Assembly: GCA_026122225.1 (NCBI GenBank)
Contig: JANEZZ010000728.1
Location: 1,488,001 to 1,552,000, forward strand
Source of the DNA: Heloderma charlesbogerti
Lineage: Eukaryota; Chordata; Lepidosauria; Squamata; Helodermatidae
Reading direction: 5' to 3'
Length of the DNA stretch: 64,000 nt
In this document: one piece after another, positions 32,601 to 44,600 of the stretch
Numbering within the stretch: the first letter of the stretch is position 1
How the letters are laid out: each line of letters begins with the position of its first letter
Position numbers and translations under genes: made by a program
Notes under the pieces: model-generated
Databases searched by the model: none
Seen by the model: the letters and a program-made list of their open reading frames with translations, nothing else
Told to the model about the DNA's origin: nothing

Positions 32601-35600
32601 ATGATGCGTTTGAGGTTAACGTCTGATGAAGTAGAGAGTGTCCATTCAAGCTTATGCCAGAATAGATTTGTTAGTCTTTAAGGTGCCACAAGATTATTTG
32701 TTGTTTAAAGTACAGATGCCTTATGATGTTTGTAGACTACAAATACCTTCAAAGGAATGAGAAACTAGAAATCTAACTTTTTTACTATAGTAAATTCTTG
32801 ACAGAATTAATTACTACTTTATGCAAAGGTCTATTAGTATGTAATTAAGCAAACGCTATTTTATTGTCATTCACCTGTGAAAATGCTGGCAGTGCTATTA
32901 CATTAATTCCTGTGTCGTTGCTTGATTCTTTGAGATCTGGTATTTGCAAGAGAACAGCTCCAACTGGCTGTGATGGAAAGCTAGAGTTGTATCCATTTAC
33001 AGTCTCCTTCTTGCTACTACCGCATATCTCTGATTGTTGAAGAGAATACATTTGTTCTATCTGTTCTCGAAGATCAGAAGGGAGTGCTTCCAAAACAGAC
33101 TGATCCAGCTATGAACAACATTTTAAAAGTATATTACAGTTAAAGAAGAAACAAAAAACCTAACATCTTTTTAAACACACATGCTTGCCACCAAGAATAT
33201 ATTTTATTGTTTGGTTGCTAAATAAGACAGGTACAAAATGAAGAAAACATAATTAGAGGAGGCTGTTTCTTCTCTTGTACCACTTTTTTTATGCCTGAAT
33301 CATGAATATTTGAATTTGTTGCTACAATGCTGGTATAGCTAGGTATGCCACATCCTATGCAATGTTGTGTTGATATAACTCAAGGGCAGTTTAAATATTA
33401 AGGCCTACATGTGAGTGACTGAAAAGTGCATTTTCATGGCAGAAATCCACACAGAGGCTATTAACACCTGCAAATTCATCCACCAATAACCTAAGTTTGG
33501 TACGTCACTCTTTCTCTCTCACAGGCTTTTATCATCTAAAGGAAACATTCTTTAAGGCACAATCCTATTGGGATAGGTGGTCACCTCCGAACTTGGAGGC
33601 GACCACCTATCCAATGCAGGACAGGAGCAGTGCAGAGGGGATCTTTGCATTTCAGCCACCCTGCATTTGCGGCTAGACAGCTGACTTTGGCTGTCTAGCT
33701 ACAGGAAGGCAAAGCAGGGGGGCGGACACCAGACAATGCATAGGAAGCATCGCACCAGCAAGTCTGCGTTCCCCGCCCCCAGGAACGCCCTGTTTTCGCC
33801 ACCCTGTGTTCCTCTTATGAGCGCGGAGCCAATCCGTGCTGCCTACGAGGCAGCACGGGAGGGGGTGGAGGTTGGTTCTCAGGGAACCGACCTTGGAGCG
33901 TGGGCTCCGAGGTTGGTTCCCAGGAACTGACGTATCCTATGGCCGTCTAGCCACTGACTAGGAGTCATAGGACTGCACCCTTAATTATGGTTTTATTTAT
34001 TTTAACTAATGTTTTATCATTTCTACAACATAGTTTCCACACCTGGAAAAAAGCTGAATTAACTTAGATTCAATATCTATATACCTATACAATATATACA
34101 TCAGGATTGGATCCAGGATCTGCCTTCTGTGGACAGAAGGGGCCCAACTTAGGGAAATGTCTCTGCCCAATGTTCAGAGATCTCCCATCTCTCCCACCTG
34201 CACCCATTCAGCCTGGTTCCCTGACCTGTGTACAATTTTCAAGGAGCTGGAGGGGCTGCCATGGGAAGAATGGGGTGGGGAAGGCAGACAGCACAGCTGC
34301 ATGCTTCTATATCTGTATATCCCAATGTATATAACAATTCAAACGACAGTCACATTAAAAGATGAGATAAGAAAAAGCTTCTGCCCATGCAAGCTGTGAT
34401 TAAGGCAGGAAGTCTCTAACCATGGCTTCTCATTTCATCCAAATTATGAAGCTATGGTTATCAGTTTTGGAACAAGCCAGGATCCTAAAACATGGCTTGA
34501 AGCTGGATTAGGATCTGGCTTGTTCCAAAGCTTGTAACCATAGTTTCTCAATTTGGACAAAACAGAAACTATGAATTCGAGACTTCTGTACTGCATTCAG
34601 GCACCAAAAAGGGAAAATGGAAGGTGCTGACAGTCCCCGTGCAAAATATTTCCTAATCCGCCAAAATGTTTGGAGACCATAAACATAAAAGTAAAACCCA
34701 GTCATTAAGTTTCTCTTAAAAAAATCTTTATCCTTTAGTTTACCCTGCCAACATTACTGATTAAACATAATAAAACATTTACATTTGTCATGTGAGCTAT
34801 TCCAAAGACTCAGGGAAAGTAAGGGAGGGAAGAGACAAAAAGCCCATAAATCTTATTGGTCAAATCCTTTGTATTAAGCAAGAAAACGGAAAAAGAAAAC
34901 AACCCTCAGACCTCTCTTTGCATTGTTCATACCAGAAAGGAAATTTTACCTGGGAAGGTGATGGTACCTCAATACTTAAATTAAGTCTTGATTTTATATT
35001 GATAGGTGGGTGCAAACCATTCAAATTGACTGCAGACTCAGATTTGCTGGTGGCATGATTGACATTAGATGTCTCAGATGGTAATCCTGTACATGCTTTT
35101 GATGTGGACGATATTTCGACATCCACAGCAGCCACAAATACTATCAACGCAGAAAAGACAAAACTAATAATTCCGAAATACCATACTTACACTATGAAAA
35201 TAGCTTGACTACTCTGTTTTACTATCTTCTATTGAAAAATTTAAAGCGAATAATGCAATGCAAAATAGTCAGTGATAAAGAAAATGTTTTCTGAGAAGAA
35301 TTTGTAAAAACATCACAGACATACTATATTGGCTAGAAGTACCTATTAGAAAAGGAAACACAACTGGTATTTACTTTACTGACCTTCCTTGCGTTCTTCT
35401 TCTGAATTCTTTATAGTTTTTGGAACTTGCAGAAGATCGATAATGGAATTAGATCCACCAGGCAAGAATCCAGACTGTAATGATGTGCTAGAGGAAAAGG
35501 CTGAAGTTGTTTTACTTACTGGAACTAACTGCTGTACTTGAATTCCAACCTAAAACAACAACAAAAATTTTCTAAGATTAGAAAATCTTATTTCTAAATG

Positions 35601-38600
35601 GAAAAAATGTTCAAGAGAACATAATTCTGAAGGTAAACAAAATTTAACTCAACATTATCTTTTAAACATTTCTAATATAGGAGAGTATTTAAATTCTAAT
35701 ATAACAAGTAAACAGCATAAATGGAACTCTTCATGTCTATGGTGACCAAGAGGAGCATGGAAAGATCAACCAAGTCTAAAAATGGAGATGTTGGCCTATT
35801 TAAAATAAAGGCCATTTTCCGGAAGGAGTGTTCTGAGATCTTACTTGAGAGCTGTCTTGTCCTCATTTTAAAATAAAATCTCTGCACCATCACTGGGCCT
35901 CTAGTCTCTCAACTATTTGAAGTCATTTTATACAAATGAAAGCACTTACCAGATTTGCTTTTAGTGATGCTGATTTGTAATTTTGCTAGTCTACCTGTAC
36001 TGAAAACCGTAATGGCAATTCAGAACTTAACAAAGCAGTAGATACTTTTGTAGAAGAGAAAAACACAAAAGAGCTTTAAACTTCCAGTGATGAAAAAACT
36101 TACCCCCCTCATATCAGAGATATTCAATTTCATTGTGTGAAACATATTCAACATTTCTTTCCCAATTACTTTGGCGCTATCTGTTGCATGGTTGAGAGTC
36201 ACAGTCCTGTAAAGAATACACATTTAAAAATGCATCAAGATCTTGCTCAATGGCTGCTAGTCATGTCGGCTATATGCTACTTCCAGGTTCAAAGGTAGAA
36301 TGCCTTTGAACATTGTTGCCCGGAAACAGCAGGAGAGGGCCACTGCCTTCATGTCCTGCTTGTGGGCTGCCTGTAGGAATCTAGCTGGTCATGGTGTGAA
36401 AAAGAAAAAACACCACAGTGATTTACTGCCAAAATTCAGCACCAAAACACCCCTGATACACAGACACACAATATTCCAGATTTCTGTTTGGCAACAACAC
36501 AGAGACAGGAATTCTCTGCAGTGGCGCCTACCCTGTGGAATGATCTCCTTTCTGAGGTATGTCAGGTTTCAATGCTTGTGTGTTTTAGGCGTTTATTAAA
36601 AACGTATCTGTTTGCTTTGGCTTTGCCCCAGCCATGAGTTATCTTTGTACCACCGTTATGATACTGTTGTATACCTGTGGTCTTTTTTGTTTTGTTTTTG
36701 TTTGCTTTTATTCTTTTGCAAACCACTGTGGGATTTGTTTCAAATGAGAAGCAGTATATAAATCCAGTTAATAAATAAATCCCCTTCATGGATCACTGCC
36801 TTGTTGTGGCGAAGGGGCTTGCATAACTCAGTGAAGCCATAAGCTATGCCGTGCAGGGCCACCCAAGACGGACAGGTCATGGCAGAGAGTTCTGACAAAA
36901 TGTGGTCCACTGGAGAAGGAAATGGCAACCCACTCCAGTATTCTTGCCAAGAAAACCCCATGGAACGTATCACAAGGCTAAAAGAGATGATGCCGGAAGA
37001 TGAGCCCCTCAGGTCGGAAGGTGTCCAATATGCTACTGGGGAAGAGCAGAGGGTATTTCCAAGTAGCGCCAGAAAGAGTGAAGCGGCTGGGCCAAACCCG
37101 AAAGGACACTCAGCTGTGGATGTGTCTGGCGGTGAAAAGAAAATCCGATGCTGTAAAGAACAATATTGTTTAGGAACCTGGAATGTCAGATCAATGAATG
37201 AAGGTAAGCTGGAGGTGGTCAAACATGAGATGGCAAGATTGAACATCGACATCTTGGGAATCAGCGAACTAAAATGGACAGGCATGGGCGAATTTAATTC
37301 AGGTGACCATCATATCTACTATTGTGGGCAAGAATCCCTTAGAAGAAATGGAGTAGCACTCATAGTCAACAAAAGGATGGGAAAAGCAGTACTGGGGTAC
37401 AATCTTAAAAATGATAGAATGATCTCAGTACGAATCCAAGGCAAACCATTCAACATCACAGTAATTCAAGTCTATGCCCCAACCACTGAGGCCGAAGAAG
37501 CTGAGGTTGATCGGTTCTATGAAGACCTACAACACCTTCTAGAACTAACACCAAAAAAAGATGTCCTCTTCATCATAGGGGATTGGAATGCTAAAGTAGG
37601 AAGTCAAGAAATCACCGGGATAACAGGCAGGCATGGCCTTGGTGTACAAAATGAAGCAGGACAAAAGCTAATAGAGTTTTGCCAAGAGAACCTGCTGATC
37701 ATAGCAAACACTCTTTTCCAACAGCACAAGAGGCGACTCTACACATGGACGTCACCAGATGGTCAATATCGAAATCAGATTGATTATGTCCTTTGCAGCC
37801 AAAGATGGAGAAGCTCCATACAGTCAGTAAAAACAAGACCTGGAGCTGACTGTGGCTCAGATCATGAGCTGCTTCTTGCAACATTTCGGCTTAAATTGAA
37901 GAACGTCGGGAAAACCACTAAACCGTTCAGGTATGACCTAAATCATATCCCTGATGAATATACAGTGGAGGTGAGGAATAGATTTCAGGGATTAGACCTG
38001 ATAGACAGAGTGCCTGAGGAACTATGGACGGAGGTCCGTAACATTGTTCAGGAGGCAGCAACGAAATCCGTCCCAAAGAAAAAGAAATGCAAGAAAGCCA
38101 AGTGGCTGTCTGATGAGGCTTTACAAGTAGCTGAGGAAAGAAGGGAAGCGAAAAGCAAGGGAGAAAGGGGAAGATATACCCAACTGAATGCAGAGTTCCA
38201 GAGAATAGCAAGGAGAGACAAGAAGGCCTTCTTTAATGAACAATGCAAAGAAATCGAGGAAAACAACAGAATGGGAAAGACTAGAGATCTCTTCAAGAAA
38301 ATTGGAGATCTCAAGGGAACGTTTTGTGCAAAGACGGGCATGATAAAGGACAAAGAAGGCAGGGACCTAACAGAAGCAGATGAGATTAAGAAGAGGTGGC
38401 AAGAATACACAGAAGAACTATACAGGAAAGATCTGAATGTCCCTGATAGCCATGATAGTGCGGTCACTGAACTTGAGCCGGACATCCTCGAGAGTGAAGT
38501 CAAGTGGGCCTTAGGAAGCATTAGTAACAACAAAGCTAGCGGAGATGACAGTATTCCAGTCGAGCTATTTAAAATCCTAAAAGATGATGCTGTTAAAGTG

Positions 38601-41600
38601 CTGCATTCAATATGCCAACAAATCTGGAACACTCAACAGTGGCCACAAGACTGGAAAAGGTCAGTTTACATTCCAATTCCAAAGAAGGGCAACGCCAAAG
38701 AGTGTTCAAACTACCGCACAATTGCGCTCATTTCACATGCCAGCAAGGTGATGCTCAAAATCCTACAAGCTAGGCTTCAGCAGTATGCGAACCGAGAACT
38801 ACCGGAAGTACAAGCTGGGTTTAGAAGAGGCAGAGGAACTAGAGATCAAATCGCCAACATTCGCTGCATCATGGAGAAAGCAAGAGAATTCCAGAAAAAC
38901 GTCTATTTCTGCTTCATTGACTACTCTAAAGCCTTTGATTGTGTGGATCACAACAAACTGTGGCAAATTCTTAAAGTGATGGGAGTACCAGACCACCTTA
39001 CCTGTCTCCTGAGAAACCTGTACGAGGGTCAAGAAGCAACAGTAAGAACCAGACATGGAACAACCGATTGGTTCAAAATTGGGAAAGGAGTACGACAAGG
39101 CTGCATATTGTCACCCTGCTTATTTAACTTATATGCAGAGTACATCATGAGAAATGCCGGGTTGGATGAATCAGAGGTCGGAATTAAGATTGCTGGGAGA
39201 ATTATCAACAACCTCCGATATGCAGACGATACCACCCTAATGGCAGAAAGCGAAGAGGATCTAAAGAGCCTCTTGTTGAGGGTGAAAGAGGAGAGTGCAA
39301 AAGCTGGTTTGAAACTCAACATTAAAAAAACGAAGATCATGTCATCTGGCCCTATCACTTCCTGGCATATAGAAGGGGAAGAAATGGAAGCAGTGACAGA
39401 TTTTACTTTCTTGGGCTCCAAGATCACCGCAGATGGTGACTGTAGCCATGAAATTAAAAGACGCTTGCTCCTTGGGAGGAAAGCTATGGCAAACCTAGAC
39501 AGCATAGTAAGAAGCAGAGACATCACCTTGCCTACAAAGGTCCGTCTAATCAAAGCTATGGTTTTCCCAGTAGTAATGTATGGCTGTGAGAGCTGGACTA
39601 TAAGGAAGGCTGAGCGCCGAAGAATTGATGCTTTCGAACTGTGGTGCTGGAGAAGACTCTTACGAGTCCCCTGGACTGCAAGGAGGTCAAATCAGTCCAT
39701 CCTAAAGGAAATCAACCCTGAGTGCTCATTGGAAGGACAGATAATGAAGCTGAAGCTCCAATATTTTGGCCACCTAATGCGAAGAGAAAACTCTCTGGAA
39801 AAGACCCTGATGCTGGGAAAGACTGAGGGCAAAAGGAGAAGGGGACGGCAGAGGATGAGATGGCTAGATAGCATCACGGATGCAATGAATATGAACTTGA
39901 GCACGCTCCGGGAGAGAGCGCAGGACAGGAAGGCCTGGCGTGCTATGGTCCATGGGGTCACGAAGAGTCGGACACGACTGAACGACTGAACAACAAAAAT
40001 AAATAAATAAATATTCAAGCTTTGTTGCAATTAGTTTAGGCCTTGGCAGAGCAAAAATAGTGAATCCAAGTTTCCGAATCCAGGCAAAGTGAAGTAGACT
40101 TCAGCCTTTTGGAAAGAATTATAATTTTTTTCTAAGCTTTAGTCTCCTGCATTCCTACAACATCTTTATTCCTTTTTATTGCAAAGGGAGAGATGTTTGT
40201 TCTACGTAAGTCTTGTTTCCTGCAGTGTTTTATAGAAAGCTGTCTTCTTTAAGCAAGTGTTAGATTTTTATCCCTGTCTTACTGGCCACATTCGCACAAA
40301 ACAGAAAGGCAAGATTCTGGGGAATCCTGACTTATCATGAAGAAGCTGCATGCTGGTGCATACAGCCCATTCACAACTACTTGCCTCTTCCTGCTAGCAC
40401 AAGCAGCTAAATAAACCAGAAATTGTTTATTTAGCATGTTGTTGGAATCTGAGATCCTGACTTGTTCCTTCCATTACAAGTTAGAATCATAAACCAGGGT
40501 TTTATTTGGCTTATGAAACATGGCTTGTAAAGGGTGCAACAAGCCAGGATCTACAGTCTGGCCAACATACTGAACAAACCATTTCTGGTTTGTTTAGACA
40601 CTTATGCTAACACAGGAGTAGGCAACCTTTTTGGGCCTGTGGGCATATTTGGCAATTTGAGAAGCTGTCATGGGCGCCACCACAAAAGGGCTGCCAGAGG
40701 AAGTGTGGCTAGTCACAGAGTACAAGTAACCTGCTCCAAAGACTGAGTACAAGGCAGAGGTGGCGTCCAAGTCTCAACACACTAAATAACTCCTTTGAAT
40801 CCACACTTTTCAGCACCAACGGAAATCTATTTCACAGGAGGCAAATGCTTTTTCTCCTCACCCCACCAGCCAACTCATTCCCCCTACCTATTTCTCTCTC
40901 ACTTTGGATCATCCACAGCAGCTAGTGGGATGAACCAAGAGGGGGTGAATAAGCTGTGCACACCAGCATGCAGCCTGTTCATAGTAAGCCAAAATCCACC
41001 AGAGTCCTCACCTAATGTTCCATGTGAACATGGTCACTGTCAGTTTAATTCACATAGAAAAGAGGTAGGCAACATGCATCCCACAGGGCACATGTGCCCC
41101 CTCCACTTTTTTGCAGCCCCTGCTGCTGCGACTGCTACCATGCCACCAGATTCCCAGCAATTCTACTAGGACGCAGGGTGCACAGCTAGCCCATGCCTTG
41201 TTTCCAAGAAAAATCACTGGGAATTTGTCCACACAGCCACTTCCAGTGGCAGTGTGGTCATTTTGGGTGGCAGCGGGGGAACCATGCAGCCCACAGTAAG
41301 TTGCGGGGGGGGGGGCAGTGCAGGCCCCCGACCCACCAAAACTGCCCACACCTAATCTAGAAGCTATTTATTTCTCCCTCAAAATAAACTGACATATTTT
41401 GAAATACAAAAAAAGGCATAACTTGATGGTGTAATATGATCCCTCTGAAGAATGAGGTCTGTAGCTTGGGAGTGCTCCTTGATCCTATGCTGTCCATGGA
41501 TCTTCAGGTGGCGGCGGCAAGGAATGTGTTTGCATATTTACATTTGGTGTGCCAGCTGTGACCCTTCCTGAATTGGTCTGACTTGGCAACAGTTACCCAT

Positions 41601-44600
41601 GCTTTGGTTACATCACATGTAGATTTTTGCAATTTGTTCTACATGGGGTTATTCCTGCAGAGTGTCTGGAAGCTTCAACTGCAAAATGTGCTAACCGTAC
41701 GTGGTATTGGGACCATATTACACCTGCCCTGCACTGGCTGCCAATTGTTTTCTAGGTGCAATTCAAGGTCTTCGTTTTAACCCTGAAAGCCCTAAATAGC
41801 TTAGGGCCTGGCTATCTAGGGGACCACCTGTCTTGCTAAGAACTTGCCTGGGTATTAAGATCCGCAGGAGAGACTCTCTGGGGGGCACCATTACCTGGAG
41901 TGCCTTTTGTTGGGCACAAGTAGAAGGGCTTTCTTCTGTGTAGCCGCCAAACTTTGGAATGCACTCTCTCAAAAACTAAGATTGGCACCCACTCTCTTGG
42001 CCTTTTACAAAGGCTGTGAAGATGCAGTTTTGTTTCAATTTAGCCTTTTAAAATTTGCAGTTTAATGTTTTAACATTACTGTTTTTATTGTTTTAAAACA
42101 CTTTACACTGCCTTGATGGCTTTTTAGCACATAAGGTGGCATATAAATGTTAATAAATAAACTTCCACACAGGTTGTTTGAATTAAAGCCACTGTGCTTG
42201 CCAACGAAGAGACAAAAATTTGTTTCCTTGTTTTGTTTGGTTTTAATTGTCCTGTCTGCTGCCTCAGGAATTCACGATCTACCAGCAATGAATTATGGCT
42301 GGCTTGACAATTCTGCATTTTATGCAACCAAATCCAGGAATTTTATTGAGTCCCAGTAGGCTGCTATACATAGCTCAAGTACTATTAGTTTCTCAATTAC
42401 TATTAAGACATATAACACACAAGGAGGACACCTGCTAAACAAAATCCAGTACATGATACTGAGCAATTAAGATCATGTCCAAGTTCTCATTATTTTTCAA
42501 ACATCCAGTCAGGGCCAGAAATATTGGAACAAGGATAACGGTTTTGGCAGTTGGCCTCTGTACCACCACATTGAAGCTGAAAGGAAGCACACCCAGATGG
42601 AAGTGAAGTCAGGACTTTCAGCTGTAATTCAAGGGGTGTGACAGAAGTGGGGCACTAACCATTCAGGAAGTACAGCCAGTGGCATACGCACACACCCATC
42701 CTTGGTGGCTCGTAAGTAATGGAACAAACCAACATCATTTCAAACTTAAGGATCGCCTTTAATACCTGGATGAAAATCCTTTGCAGTCAATGACTGCCTG
42801 AAGTCTGGAACCCATGGACATGCCCAAATGCTGAGTTTTCTCCCTTGAGATGCTTTGCCAGGCCTTTACTGCAGCTGCCTTCAGCTGCTGCTTGTTTGTG
42901 GATCTTTCTGCCTTCAGTCTGGTCTTCAGTAAGTGAAAAGCATGCTCTATTGGGTTGAGATCAGGGGACTGACTTGGCCAGCATTTGATGAAGAACATCC
43001 CACTTCTTTGCCTTCAGAAACTCTTGGGTAGCTTTTGCTGTATGTTTTGGGTCATTATCCATTTGCAATATGAAGCGGCGTCCTATCAGTTTGGCAGCAT
43101 TCGGCTGAATCTGAGCAGAAAGTATAGCCCTATTCACTTCAGAATTCATCCTGCTGCTTTTATCAGCAGTCAGGCCATCAATAAACACCAGTGACCTGGT
43201 TCCATTGGCAGCCATACATGCCCATGCCATAACACTGCCTCCACCATGTTTGACAGATGATGTGGTATGCTTTGGATCATGAGCTGTTCCTTTCCTTCTC
43301 CATACTTTTCTCTTCCCATCATTCTGGTACAAGTTAATCTTGGTTTCATCAGTCCAAAGAATCTTATTCCAAAACTGGGCAGGCTTTTTAGGTGTTTGAT
43401 GGCAAAGGCTAATCTGGCCTGTCTGTTCTTGAGTGTTACGAGTGGTTTGCACCTTGTTGTGAAGCCTCTGTATTTACATTCATAAAGCCGTCTCTTGACT
43501 GTAGATGTTGACAATGACATGCCTACCTCCTCAAGAGCGTTCTTGACCTGGCTAGATGTTGTGAAAGGATTCCTCTTCACCATGAGCAGAATTCTGCAGA
43601 CATCCACTTTAGTTGTCTTCCAGGCCTTTTGCTGTTGCTGAGCTTGCCAGTTAATTCCTTCTTTTTCGGGATGATCCAAACAGTGTTGGCCACTCCCACT
43701 GTTTTGGCTATCTCGCTGATGGGTTTACGTTGTTTCCTCAGCCTAATGATGGCCTCCTTCACTCGCATGGACACCTCTTTGGACCTCATGTTGGGAGTTC
43801 CAGTGAACAGCTACCAAATGCAAATGTAACACTCAGAACCACCTTCCGGCCTTTTATCTGCTTGATTGGTCATGGGGTACCTCGGAAACAGGCCACACCT
43901 GGCGATGCAGCTGCTTGTCAGCCATTTGTTCCATTACTTATGAGCCCCCAACGATGGGTGTGTGAATGGGTAGTGCCCCACTTCTGTCACACCCCTTGAA
44001 TTACAGCTGAAAGACCTGACTTTGCTCCCATCTGGGTGTGTTTCCTTTCAACTTCAATGTGGTGGTGTACAGAGGCCAACTGCCAAAACAGTTATCCTTG
44101 TTCCAATATTTCTGGCCCTGAGTGTATGTCTACAATTATTGGCAAATTTATTTAACAAAGAATTTACCTGGCAATATTGTCACAGATTCCATGGCCTCCA
44201 AATTTTGCAGGTTCTACTGGGGCACCAGCTTTTCTGACCATGATTTTGAGTGTTAGGCGTTTTCCTTTCATACCAGCAGCTTCCAATCTACACTGAATCT
44301 CTTCTGAAAGACTCAAAAGGAAAGCTTCTGCTTCTTTTGGCTAGAAATAGATAAAATGGGTTGTATATAGATAAGGTGGAGGAACAATAAAATTTCTAAT
44401 TCACACAGCTCCTAGAGATTCCATTTTCCCCTACAAACTATTTCCGCCTAATAATTACTTCTTGTTTCTTCCCAAAAACATATTTAGCATTTATACAATG
44501 ATTTTTGAGTATTCAAAGCACTTCACATACATCAACTGAAAAATCCTTACAACAACCTTGTATGGTATAACAATATTATACCCACATGGCAGGTGGGAAG

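Larger units (their letters stand above)
36207..44167 (-). other. REV1: REV1 intron filled with mobile elements
   Basis: 7.96 kb intron between window exons 7 and 8. In + order it holds a CR1 piece, an L2 tail, the full-length BovB, a hAT-like hairpin, a longer L2 3' region and a Tc1-like transposon. Roughly three quarters is recognisable transposon. 40600-41440 is otherwise unassigned. Confidence 0.85.

Noticed and set aside
36740..39553. Several antisense frames of 94-194 codons within the BovB
   Set aside because: Mirror frames of the BovB ORF codons; they match no protein family.
40534..41349. Overlapping 70-124 codon frames near the BovB right flank
   Set aside because: Low-complexity, Pro/His-rich translations without domain similarity; the region looks like old repeats (poly-G run at about 41307-41316).
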